From Eucommia ulmoides (Eukaryota; Streptophyta; Magnoliopsida; Garryales; Eucommiaceae): a stretch of 64,000 nt of DNA. Made by a program: the position numbers and the translations under genes. Within the stretch, counting starts at the first letter, position 1, and every line of letters starts with the position of its first letter. A model generated the notes under the pieces. The model was not told the DNA's origin. It made no database searches and saw nothing but the letters and a program-made list of their open reading frames with translations. Below are positions 11,330 through 21,459 of this stretch, one piece after another. The stretch spans positions 1,302,001 to 1,366,000 of the forward strand of contig CM028335.1 of the NCBI GenBank assembly GCA_016647705.1, read 5' to 3'.

Positions 11330-12260
11330 GTACGTGTAATTTTAACATATAGGTCGGTACTGATAATTTAATATTGAATTCAACATAAATCATAAACGAT
11401 CTGATTTAGAGATATCAAGTTGACTCGGGGAAGACTTTTTCTTATTCAATACTATGATAAAATCACAATGGGGGGATACTGTGATAGATATAGTGTAATT
11501 TTAACGTGTAGACTGGTTCTGATAATTTTATGTTGAATTCAACATATATTATAAACAATACACTAAACGAGATGATTTAGAGATGGTCAATTGACTCGAG
11601 AACGGAGGAAGAATTTTTTATTTTTTTTTTCAAATTCAATGCTCTAATAAAATTATGCGGTGATGGGTACAGTATTGAGGGGGTCTAAAAAGATTTTTTT
11701 AGATGTTTATTAGATATTTATATAATTCAAAGGGCGATTTATGTAAAAAATTAATGAATTCATTTGTGTAAAAATGAAAAGTTATAAAATTTGAGGGGGG
11801 GACTTGTGTCCCTCCTAGGCATATAAAGTAAATCCGAGTACAATTTTAGAGTATAATTTATGTTGAATTCAACATAAATTATGAACGACACTTATCAAAA
11901 AAAAAAATAATACATTATGAACAATATACTAAACAAGATGATTGAGAGATGGTCAAATTAACTCCAAAACGGAGGACGATAAACTTTTTCAAATTCAATA
12001 CTATGATAAAACTGTGATAGCTACAACATAGTTTAAGTGTATATACGAGTTTGGGTAATTTTATGTTGAATTCAACATACAGTATAAACCGGGTCGTTAC
12101 AGATACACTAAACGAGATGATTGGGAGGTGACCAAATTGACTCAAGGGAAAAGGAAAAAAAATTCCTTTCCAAATTCAGTATGTTAATATCGTTTTTGAA
12201 GATTTTAATTAAAATCATATATATACTAGTTCTGGTAATCTGATGTTGAATTCAACATAT
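11330..12260. repeat. Degenerate tandem array centred on the palindrome TGTTGAATTCAACA
   Basis: Five units each carry the 14-bp palindrome or a one- or two-base variant, at about 11372-11385, 11531-11544, 11861-11874, 12064-12077 and 12244-12257. They recur with TCTGATAATTT before it, then ATACACTAAACGAGATGATT, GGTCAAATTGACTC, TTTTTCAAATTCAATACT and AT(G/T)ATAAAA. Spacing varies (160, 330, 203, 180 bp) because some units are shortened or fused. A sixth decayed palindrome is near 12420. Confidence 0.75.
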
Positions 12261-12591
12261 AATTTAAATAGTCGGTTGAATGCATTTTATTAATTTAAAT
12301 AGTTGGTTGTATGTATTTTATTAATTCCATTTCCTACTTGAAGTTCTTTTTAACTTAAAATCATATATACGTGGTGTAACAATTTTGACATCTATGTTGA
12401 TTTGGTTACCCGATGTGAAATTCAACATGAACAATATATAGAGTGAATTTAATACATGCATACGATTTTGCAAGCGATTATTGATATTTTCTTAAGAAAT
12501 ATAATATCACATATATACAAGAAGTTCTTATTTAACTAGTCACGCTATCATTTTTTATCTCGTATATTTTCTTTATTAAGGGGAGTTTTAT

Positions 12592-12772
12592 TGTAACGAT
12601 AGAAGCTGTAACTGTGTGACCTAGAGGTCACAAGTTCGAGTCATAAAAACGATCTCTTGCAAATTAAGTTAAGACTACGTACAGTAAATCCAAGTGATCC
12701 GATTTTTTTCCCATCCCGTGCATAGTGGAAGTTTTGTAAAATCGGACTTTTTTTTTTTTTTTTTTTTTTTTA
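12592..12772 (+). mobile_element. Au-type SINE, copy 2
   Basis: B-box-like AAGTTCGAGTC follows GAGGTCAC. Then come AACGATCTCTTGCA, AAGACTACGTACAGTAAATCC, CCATCCCGTGCATAGTGGAAG and TTTTGTAAAATCGGAC, ending in a long T run (12749-12771). The order is the same as in the SINE at 5085, with more decay. Confidence 0.7.
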
Positions 12773-12820
12773 ATTTAAAAAAAAAATGGTCATAGTAATT
12801 GTTGTAGTTTCCTTAAACAA

Positions 12821-13012
12821 TTTTTTTTTACGGTAAGTTGTATCTGGGTTAGTTTACGTGCACCTTGATTAACCACCTTCTCGGACGATTTTAAGGGCGT
12901 ACTCTTTCATATCTGGTGCATTCAGAATTAAATTCAAGATTTAATTTTTACAGTGTTTTTTAAAAAAGTAGAACCTTGATTGGCAAAGAAATCGAACAAC
13001 TCCCCTTGACAA
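12821..13012 (-). mobile_element. Second-family tRNA-derived SINE, minus strand
   Basis: On the minus strand it reads GTTGTCAAGGGGAG..GGTTCTAC..GGTGCACGTAAACTAACCCAG..TTACCGTAA followed by an A-rich tail (plus-strand T run at 12823-12830). It matches the plus-strand copy in HD-Zip intron 2 (about 17276-17500) in order and content. The family name is not assigned with certainty. Confidence 0.6.
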
Positions 13013-13214
13013 CCGGATTTTTTTTACTGTAGCTACTTCATTCAATTTGAATATAAAGGCTTATTTCAAGTTTCAACCTATGATTATTGCCAAATCAGTC
13101 CATTACATTAGATTGTAGATAACTCAAGAAAAAAAGGTATCAATTAATATGTTAAGAAAAAAAGGAAATAAAATGTAAATATCTTCATAAAGTTTACTAA
13201 ATAATCGATTTTCT

Positions 13215-13411
13215 TGGATCCATAACCCTCTCTCTCTTCTAGACCTGACCAATTCATTCAATGCGTTTAAGAGAGAGAGTATAGAGAGAGAGTAGAGAGA
13301 GAGAGGTTTCATGCAGCTTTGTTCTGTGCGACTGCAAGTCAATTAAAAGCTTGAGGGCCGTGGAGGTGGAAACAACAGGATCATGAATTGGCTAATTGTT
13401 TGTAGAGAGAG

Positions 13412-13451
<40 letters not shown>

Positions 13452-13690
13452 ATCATCATCTTCATCTTCCTTTTTCTTTCTTCCTGCTGCAAGATGTGGC
13501 AGTATATGTGGGTGGTACTGATTGCATGTTGCCTTCTTAAGAAACCCAATGTTTCTTCCTATGTTCTCCTTTAATTTGTCCTCATCTAGAGAGGGAGAGA
13601 CTTGCATGTTGGATAGCTTCTCTTCTTTTGTTCTTTTGTTTGCACACAGAGAGAGATCTAGAGAGAGAAACGACTTCTCTTCTTTGGTTT

Positions 13691-13721
<31 letters not shown>

Positions 13722-13885
13722 TCTAGAGAGAGAGAGCAGTGTAGTAGTCAGGCCGAGGCGTGAAAAGGGAAGGCATATTGTCAGTTCTATGTATGCAGGA
13801 TTTTAGGGGACCAGATGGTGACCTTTGATTCCTATTTTTACCCAACCAACGACACCCTTCTCTCTCTCTCTCTCTCTCCCCTTCC
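13215..13885. repeat. Cluster of GA/CT microsatellites upstream of the HD-Zip gene
   Basis: GAGAGA runs occur at 13271-13305, 13405-13448 (longest), 13650-13668 and 13690-13735, with CTCTCT at 13859-13878. They lie 1.5-2.2 kb upstream of the HD-Zip start codon. Such repeats can bind plant BBR/BPC GAGA factors; regulatory use here is inference. Confidence 0.7.
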
Positions 13886-14271
13886 TTTCATATTACGTGA
13901 AAGAAGAATTATATTTTGGTCCCTAAAGTACAGGATGAGTGTTTATGTAGATCCTAAGATTTATCAAATTGTACATCGAGTCTCTCAAGTATCACATTTG
14001 TTTCAATTCAGGAAAATTAAAAAAAAATGAATAATTTTTTAGACAGAAAATGGGTAGTGTTCAGTATGTATATACATGTTTTTCTAACAAGGGTATTTTG
14101 GTACGTGTTCTTCTAATATGGATATTTTGGTCATTTCATCACTTCACTAAATATAAGACGTTTTTTTCTTAATGTTTACCTAGTGACAATTCGTCTGAAT
14201 ACTGAGAAAGAAACATGAATCGTTGTTAGAAAAATATTAGAGAAAACATCTTAAATTTAATGGAATAATAA

Positions 14272-14944
14272 TATTAAGAGGTTCCAACTTAAACCCATAC
14301 GGTGTCAAATGGTGTAACTCCTTTAACTTATATAGTGATTTGAAAACTTTCAAGTGATCGATGTGAGATATGAATCTAACACTCGCTCTTATGTGTAATC
14401 CCTGGTTTGCACGGAGATTTGATTGCGAAAGAATGATAAGAAACGTGTAACCTCCAGCTTGCACAGATGATTTGACTACGAGAGAATGAAAAACAAATTC
14501 TCATAACTTTGATTCTGATACTGTGTTAGAAGGTTTCAACTTAAAACCATATGATATCAATTGGAATAACTCTTTTTTTTTTTTTTCCTGAAAACGAACT
14601 CTTTATTAATGAATTGGAAAAATTACAACCTTAGGTGAGGAAGACCCTTTTGATCCTCACGAGCATAAGAAATTATGTCGTGAGATAATGGACTACCTAT
14701 AAGAAATAACAAAGGGCTGGACGAAACAATGTTAGTAAGACTATCAGCAACAAAATTACATTCTCGATGAACATGAAAAATCTGAATGTCAAATGATAGA
14801 ATCCAAAACCGAACTGTGTTCCAAAGATGGACAATCGACCAGATTGGGCTATCCTTCTTGATTGAATTAACCAAAGTTAACGAATCGCTTTGAGACATGA
14901 ATTTGGAAATTCTCAAGTGATCGATATGAGACATGAATTTAACA
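14272..14944 (-). mobile_element. TRIM retrotransposon (minus strand) with a LINE nested in one LTR
   Basis: LTR-like repeats lie at 14272-14381 and 14524-14944 (the latter split by the LINE at 14573-14898). They share GTTCCAAC/GTTTCAAC, AAACCATA, AACTC and CAAGTGATCGAT, and the right one has TGTTAG..TTAACA ends. Between them, next to the right LTR, GATTCTGATACTG reads on the minus strand as CAGTATCAGAATC, resembling the initiator-tRNA-Met primer-binding site. The internal region of about 140 bp is non-coding, as expected for a TRIM. Flanks AATAA/ATTAA are near-identical. Confidence 0.65.
14573..14898 (-). pseudogene. 5'-truncated LINE fragment with RNase H-like C terminus
   Basis: On the minus strand a frame ending at 14623 contains QSDSLTLVNSI and HVHRECNFVADSLTN. 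The latter fits the H..RE.N..AD.L signature at the end of the RNase H domain of plant L1 LINEs. A 14-T run (14573-14586) is the poly(A) tail in this orientation. Only the last about 90 codons and the 3' end are present, so it is a dead insertion. It sits inside the TRIM LTR, whose partner at 14272-14381 lacks it. Confidence 0.75.
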
Positions 14945-15221
14945 ATTAAAATGACAAAAATATCTTTATTAGAATTTCACGTGTTAAACATAACCCATTT
15001 TTTATCCAAAATAATTAACAACGTTTTCGATTTTACGGGATTGAAATAAATATAAAACTTAAAGGATCAAACGTGTAATTTTCCGTTATTACACATATTA
15101 GAACTCTGTCATATGTAAACTCTGTTCACTTATTGCACCCCAAAGTGAAGTAAAGATCCATAAACATCTCCTTCTCAGTTTCCCTTTCTTGCTCCAAAAA
15201 GGACTATAAACTTTACTCACG

Positions 15222-15378
15222 TTGCTCTATCTCTCTCTCTATACTCTCTCTCCTCTTTCTCTCTCTACTCTCTTTCTATCTCTGTGGTCCAACCAATCTA
15301 TACAGAAGAACTACGAAAACCCATATAATAGGAACAAGGGTTTGTGTTGATTTTTTGTCTTGGCTAGTAAAAAGGGAC
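15222..15378 (+). promoter_or_regulatory. CT-rich leader region of the HD-Zip gene
   Basis: CTCTCT-rich tract (15228-15283) about 100 bp before the HD-Zip ATG. It is typical of plant 5' UTRs and is also a potential GAGA-factor site. A TATA-like 'gactataaact' lies at about 15202-15212. The transcription start is not defined. Confidence 0.4.
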
Positions 15379-18300
15379 ATGGATTGGAATGGAAAATATA
15401 GACCCATTATCTCGCCAGAGAATTCTGGGAGCTTCTTCTATGGCTATAACTATGATCATTACTCAGGTAAACATCCAGTCCCATGTTGTTCTTGTTGTTT
15501 TTTCGACCATTCATATGATTATTTTTCACTGTTTTTTTCTTTCTTCTTGTCTTCCTTTGTCCATTTTAGTGAAAGAAAGAGAAAAATTTGTTTAGGCTGT
15601 ATGTACATCTCTCTCTCCTCTCCCTCTGTAGTTAAAGGTTTTTTTCGATATGGTGTGTCTTGACATGCCTCGACTAACACCTTATAGAGTGTTCCCTAGA
15701 AGAATCAAGCCTTGATTGAAAAGGAAAGGGACACCTATCTTTATCAACCGAACTAACACTTCTTAGATATATAGATGAAGTATGATATATCTTTCATGCT
15801 ATAGTTTGTATTTAAAAAAAATTGTTTTTTTTTTTTTTGTCATTATTTTCTTAGGAAAATCATAAATAAAAGCTAAATCCTTACTCTCTATCACGCCTCT
15901 ATCTATCACGGACGGTTTGAGAAGTGATAAAAAAATTCATGTATCACTAATTTTTGTAGTGATACATGATTTTTTTTTTTTAAAAAAATATATAAATTTG
16001 GAGACTGTTTTAAAAAAGTAATTTTAAAAAATAAAACCATAATTGAAGTATTTTTTTGAAATAAAAAAAAAAAAAGTGTATCTTATTTCTTGGGATGGAG
16101 TTCGGTTGACATCTTCACCTTTTATTTATTTATTTATTTTTATTTTTTTATGATTTATTCATTATCAGGATTGTATTAAGATATTATTTTATTTTATTAC
16201 TTTTCGTTTTAAATAAAACCACCTTTTTGTTAAATAACTTTATATATATATATATATATATATATTGTTGGGTTTATCTCACATCGGATGTAGAAGAGGC
16301 CGGTGGTCAGATTATAAGTGTGAGGGAAAGTCGCATCTCATAAGATAGCTTTTGGAGTCAAGAGAAATCCAAGACCAACGTACATTGATATCAGAGTTCA
16401 TTTTATAACAACTCTGACCTAATAGCCACAAAAGGAGAGACTGGTCGAGAGTTAGCTGACCAAAGACTCAATATATGAGGGAAAAAAACTATTAGGTTTA
16501 TCTTATATCGAATGTGGAAGAGGTTGACGGTCAAATTATAAGTGCATGTGAGAAAAGGTCTCATCTCATGATCTAATTTTTGACATTGAGAGAATCTCAA
16601 GACCACCCTATAACCACACACATATATATATATTGGTATATCCACAAGTGTCTCCACACCCACATAGGGTGTGAGACTAATTTCGTTTGGAGTGCGTGAC
16701 TGTCTTTCCAAACAAGTTTTTTTCTGCAGGCTCCACCCCACACACACACACATATATATATATATAAAGCATTATGAAATGGTGTCTAAAGGATATATAA
16801 AACTAATACTTTTGTTTTTGGTATTTATAAATTTAGGTCTAGAGTTCAAGAACCCAATGCAGACGGCACAGGGCATGGTAGAAGCCGAGAAATACTGCAG
16901 CCTTAACTATGGGATAAATCATCAAGAGAGGAAGAAGAGGTTGACGAGTAATCAACTGGAGTCACTGGAGAGCAGCTTCCAGGAGGAGGTGAAGCTTGAC
17001 CCTGACCGGAAAATGAGGCTGGCCAAGGAGCTCGGCATGCAGCCGCGGCAGGTCGCCGTCTGGTTTCAGAACCGCCGTGCCCGGTGGAAGGCCAAGCAGC
17101 TCGAGTCCCTGTACGACGCTCTCAGACAAGAGTTTACTGTTGTCTCCAGAGAGAAGCAGAAACTCCAAGAAGAGGTAACTCTCTCTCTATATAGTCTCTC
17201 TCTAGACATTTATATCCATGCAAGTTTTGTTTCATTTATGGAATGAGTAGAGATTTTAAAATTTATATCTTTAGTTCGGTTCGCAAGGGGAGGTGCCTCT
17301 TTTCTTGTCAACTAGGTTCGACTCTCCAATGTGAACAGTCTAGGAATTAAATCTTGAATTCAATCATCACTGCACCAAGTCGACGTGGGAGAGTGCGCCC
17401 TTAAGATTGCTCGAGGAGATGATTAGTCGAAGTGTACGTAAACTGACCCGAACACATCTTACCGTAACAAAAAAAATAAAAGAATAAATAAAAATTTATA
17501 AATACAAAAAATAATAAATAAATAAATAAAAATTGACTAAGGGCAATTCTAACGGTGAGCTCATTTGAAGGAGCCAAAATCCATAAGTAATTTGCCTAGC
17601 CAAAAACCAGGTATCTATTCCAACCCAAATAATATTTTGATTAGGCATTTTGACGAGAGAAAAAAAAACGCAACAATAGAAAGAGAGAGAAGATAAAGTT
17701 TCAAATCCACACCGTAAAAGGCAAAAAATTTGGCAAGCCTGTGGAGATTAGGTAGATATAGCTCAAAAAAGAGGAGCTTGGTAATTTGGCGAGTGCGTCG
17801 GAGCTGAATTTTCTTCTTTTGATTAAGCAGAATGGCCACTAACTATTTCGGCGACAACGATAGCTAGCAAGCCCATTAACTAATACATTATATTTATATA
17901 TATAACTTGAAAAAATCCAAACTATAATTAAAGTTAACCGTTTTTAACCATTTTTGTTCGTGAGAGTGAAATTTCTAGAATTTCACTTTGTAAGTGGGGT
18001 GTGCGATTCCTAAATATTTTATCAACTGATCGCAACCATCCATTCTTTTCACATTAATCCAAGCCTTTAATGAAAAAAATATTTTTTTTTAAAAAGGTCT
18101 TTATTTATTAATAGGGATTATCCGTGCCTAAACAATAAAATATATATATATATTAACTTAAATAGTGCAAAATATATTTAAATTTTTCATCTCGAAATTT
18201 TTTGGCCAAATTTTTGTTCTCTCAAAACTTTTATCATCCAGTCATGTCCATCCATTCCGATCAAATCAATTTGAACATTTAATAAAAAAATAATTGAATT

Positions 18301-18675
18301 CAGATTATCATATAATTAAGGGGTTAAAAGTGTAATATACAATCCTATGTATTCTTATCTTTTCCTACGTCGCGTTTATTAATTTATTACACTTTCTTTG
18401 TTTCATTCTGGAAAAAAAAAAAAAAAAAAAAGGTTCTGGCACTGAGAGCCATGCTGAAGGACCAAACCCTGAAAAACTCAGCCGCCGGTTACACGGATAT
18501 CTCCGGCGACGAGACCGCCGAGAGCACGACCTTTCCGGTTCAGAGCCGAATATCAAACGGAACGAGCTGTAGCCGCCACCCGAGTATCGCCGACGTTTTC
18601 GCCGCCTCCGCCGGGGGCAACTCTATTCCGATAATGCCACCGGCGTTTTGGGGTGGTTTCCCTTCTTATCCTTGA
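15379..18675 (+). CDS. HD-Zip class I transcription factor, LMI1/ATHB-51/ATHB-22-like (3 exons)
   Basis: Exons: 15379-15466 (ends ..TCAG|GTAAAC), 16837-17174 (acceptor TTTAG, donor GAG|GTAACT) and 18433-18675 (acceptor AAAG, stop TGA). Phases 1 and 0 join without a break and give 222 residues, close to the about 235 I recall for LMI1. The N terminus starts MDWNGKYRP, comparable to MEW in LMI1. The homeodomain spans about residues 61-117, with recognition helix [18 protein letters not shown]. The leucine zipper follows directly (about 118-153; leucine positions in [26 protein letters not shown]), running across the exon 2/3 junction. The C terminus ends WGGFPSYP, like the family's WPSYP. The protein should bind pseudopalindromic CAAT(N)ATTG as a dimer in the nucleus. 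Known relatives control meristem identity, leaf complexity and bud development. Intron 1 holds a TRIM, intron 2 a SINE; the last acceptor follows a 20-A run. Assignment to LMI1 rather than ATHB-22 is open. Confidence 0.92.
16266..16612 (+). mobile_element. TRIM retrotransposon in HD-Zip intron 1
   Basis: LTRs lie at 16266-16384 and 16490-16612. They share GGTTTATC, GTGGAAGAGG-type sequence, GGTCA(G/A)ATTATAAGTG, CATCTCAT and AAGACCA. The first LTR is followed at once by TTGATATCAGAGTTCA, a degenerate tRNA-Met primer-binding site, and the second is preceded by a polypurine tract GAGGGAAAAAAA (16478-16488). The internal region is only about 105 bp and non-coding. TA microsatellites flank it (16240-16265 and 16622-16632). 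No 5S-like block, so not Cassandra by eye. Confidence 0.75.
17276..17500 (+). mobile_element. Second-family tRNA-derived SINE in HD-Zip intron 2
   Basis: GCAAGGGGAGGTGCCTC is followed by the B box GGTTCGACTCTCC (17315-17327), ATTAAATCTTGAATTCAATC, GCACCAAGTCGACG, GAGAGTGCGCCC, GAAGTGTACGTAAACTGACC, CATCTTACCGTAAC and an A-rich tail. It is the better-preserved copy of the SINE at 12821-13012. It lies in sense orientation relative to the gene. Confidence 0.7.
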
Positions 18676-18745
18676 AGAATCAAATTTATGAGTTTGAGTT
18701 TGTTTATAAAAACTCTACCTATATATTTACTTAAAACTCTTTGGG

Positions 18746-18973
18746 GGTTTTGACACTTTATACCCCTGAAGTTTGATAATTATTTAGTTTTGATCCTCAT
18801 AGTTGTAATTGGAACACATAATATCCTGAAGTTCCATAATCAACCCACTTCAATCCAAATCGATAACTCCATTACAATTTTCGACGATCATTTTTAGGGG
18901 GACCTTATGACCATTTTTAACCTTTTTCTTTCACCCTTTAAAATTTTTACAGAAAAAAAAAAAAAAAAAATCA

Positions 18974-19019
<46 letters not shown>

Positions 19020-19262
19020 TTGAGTATTGGGTTGAGAAGGAAAATGGAAGGGAACGAGGAAGCTGAAATTGTCCATAAAATCTCTTAAAAATAGTTAGGT
19101 GCATGACATGTGACTCTTTTTTGTCCAAAATTGTAATGGAGATAATGAGTTGGATTGTAATGGGATAATTAAGAAACTTTAAGGTGTAATATGTTCAAAT
19201 TGAAAATATGGGGGACTAAAGTGATTTTTTGTCAAACATCAAGGGTCCAAAGTGTCAAAACC
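18746..19262. mobile_element. Foldback MITE immediately downstream of the HD-Zip stop codon
   Basis: The left arm begins GGTTTTGACACTTTATACCC and the right arm ends with the inverted AAAGTGTCAAAACC. Complementarity continues for roughly 90 bp (GTTTGA..TCAAAC, GGAACACATAATAT versus ATATGTTCAAATT). The centre holds A18 (18953-18970) and a (CA)n/(TA)n microsatellite (18975-19019). It starts 70 bp after the stop, so it probably overlaps the 3' UTR. The right half is also present at about 53930-54190. Confidence 0.7.
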
Positions 19263-19840
19263 TCCTTACTTAATTTAGGAAATTAAATTAGCTTTTAATT
19301 AGAGGGTAGTAACATAGAATTAATTTTCTCTCTAGAGTGGATGTTATTGGTCCACGTGTCCTTCAAAAAGAAATATTATTATTATTATTACTAGGATGAG
19401 GATGATGACGAGGACAAGGACAAGGACAAGTATGTTTTATTGTTACTTATCTTATAATTATTAATAATTTAAAAAAAATATATATATTAGTATGAAAATC
19501 ATGTTGATTTCCTTGCTGTCACATTAGAAAATATTAATGATATTACAATTTAATTTTGAATTTTGATTTTTTTTTTTTTTTTTTTTTTTTTACGTAAATC
19601 ACCAAGAAAGTCGCTTACCTGTCCAATTTCTAATGAAGCAAGATAGCCATTATTCCGATATAAATAGTAATTATCTGGTCTAAAAAATATATTGATCTGG
19701 GACATATCAAGATTCAGTCTTCAGTTCAAATTTCGTCGACCAATCCTTTCAAATTCGCATATTTGTTGAAATAATTTCTTTTGTAATTCATTCAATAAGG
19801 ATTCAGAAATATTCATACTGAATGTGGTTTGGTGAATGAT
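19263..19840. other. 3' flank of the HD-Zip gene, duplicated elsewhere
   Basis: Non-coding. The section 19263-19550, including TCTCTCTAGAGTGGATGTTATTGG-type sequence (split) and an (ATT)n run at 19371-19391, recurs at about 54190-54610 and its last part at about 56380-56510. A T run lies at 19568-19590. Confidence 0.6.
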
Positions 19841-21180
19841 CACTCCGATAGTAATATCTCGAAAATTTATATTTTTTGAAAATAATATTTTATTTAAAAT
19901 AACTTAAATACTTTTAGGGGACAATTTTGTAATATTATAAAAAATTTAAGGTATAAGTAAATATTAGTTAATTATTAAAGTGTTAAAAGTATAATTTATT
20001 ATTTTATTATATCATATGTGAGGTGTAAAGGTCGGTGTGCATTGTATAAGACGTTAAGTGTGATGTGAGTTCTTAAAAAAAAAAAAAAAAAAGTGTGATG
20101 TGAAAAGAAGAAGAAAAGGGCATTGAAGATAAGGGTGACATAGGTGGATCCACTCTCTATATATTGATATGCATGTGTATTGTGTTTGGGGCAGTCCGAT
20201 CCTACAAAATCCCTGTTATGCACGGGATTCGAAAAAGAGTCAGACCATTTGGGTTTTTTCTTTGATAAGAAGGAGTTCCGCAGCGAAGAAGAAGGCACAC
20301 AAGAATATTTGTGTTTAACTTCTCCATTTATTGTATATTTTATACTATAACAGTTGTTTAATTATAATTGTTTATTCTTCGAAATATTTTCGATCATGTA
20401 TTATGTGGAGAAAATGTGAGATAAATATCTACGTATCACTTGTTAGATTAGTTGCATACACGTACTGATCGGTCAAATTTAATTCATAATTTAAGCGTCA
20501 ACTATCGTAGTATAGTACTTAAGTACATGTGTCGAAATAAAAGGATTGAATTGTAATTATTAATTTTTGTTTTATTCTTCAGTTGAATTTAACAAGATTG
20601 GTTTTGGATTTTTTTAATAAAAAATAAAAAAATAATTAAATTAAAATACTAAATGATAAATGACCGGGTTGAGAGCATGTATTTATTTTATGATTATCCT
20701 AATGCGTTTCACTGCTTGATCTATTTTTTTTATTCTATGTATAATGAAGTAATTTAATTATAAGAAAAGTTACAACGGAAGTTTGATCATTTAATCGACA
20801 TGGACTCTCTTCGGGATTCAGTTCCTAATCTACAATAAACCAATCCCTAAGCATAATACATCATATCAAATGTATCAGTTAATCGATCGTTTAATCGGTA
20901 TAAACTATCTTCGGGATTCGATTTTTACTAATTTACGGTGAATCAATTCCTAAGCATAACCCAACCTATTAAACCGTATTGATTATATTGTTAAACTATT
21001 AGATCTAAACCACAGATATTAGATCTAACATTATAAATACAAATAAATTCAGTTCTAAATTTCTACAAGATAATTTAGATCGTAAATTTATTTAGACAAA
21101 TATTTACGATCAAATCCTCGTTTTACAATCTTACACACAAATAAAATAAATCAAGAAATGAAAACTACATAAAAATAATT
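19841..21180. repeat. Dispersed repeat block, copy 0 (lacks later insertions)
   Basis: From TGAATGTGGTTTGGTGAATG to about 21170, this block matches the starts of the two large copies at 21181 and 34345. It has intact sequence at the hAT MITE site (ATTGTGTTTGGGGCAG, about 20177-20192) and at the LTR site (AAATCCTCGTTTTACAATC, about 21113). At 20186-20250 it carries an antisense fragment of an Au SINE (GGGCAGTCCGATCC..ATGCACGGG..GTCAGACCATTTG). No gene. Confidence 0.65.
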
Positions 21181-21459
21181 TAGAACAAATAACTTAAATA
21201 CTTTTAGGGGTGATTTTGAAATACTATAAAAGATTTAGGATATAAGTGAATTTTACTTAATTATTAAAGGGTAAAAGTATAATTTATTATTTTATTATAT
21301 CATTATGTGAGGTGTAAAGGTGGGTGTGCAATGTGTAAAACGTTAATGTGAAAAGAATGAAGAAAAGGAAATTGAAGATAAGGGTCAAAAGGTAATTGAA
21401 GATAAGGGTGACATAGGTGGGTCCATAATCTATATATAGATATGCATGTGTCTACTGTT

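Larger units (their letters stand above)
13904..15090. mobile_element. Foldback MITE interrupted by a TRIM
   Basis: The left arm (from about 13907, ATTATATTTTGGTCCCTAAAG) is the inverted counterpart of the right arm ending near 15086 (CTTAAAGGATCAAACGTGTAATTTTCC). Central sequence such as GAATCGTTGTTAGAAAAA and ATCTTAAATTTAAT recurs at 54880-54935 and 57385-57440 without the TRIM, giving empty-site relatives. Exact ends and target duplication were not resolved. Confidence 0.5.

Noticed and set aside
11330-12260. CRISPR-like array
   Set aside because: Units are diverged, unevenly spaced, AT-rich and in a plant genome; no cas genes.
16266-16612. Cassandra-type TRIM carrying 5S rRNA sequence
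   Set aside because: No 5S-like internal promoter block was seen in either LTR.
16671-16836. Upstream in-frame ATG giving the HD-Zip exon 2 a hydrophobic N terminus
   Set aside because: This part lies in the TRIM-bearing intron. A clean acceptor at 16836 joins in phase with the MDWN exon 1, which fits the family.
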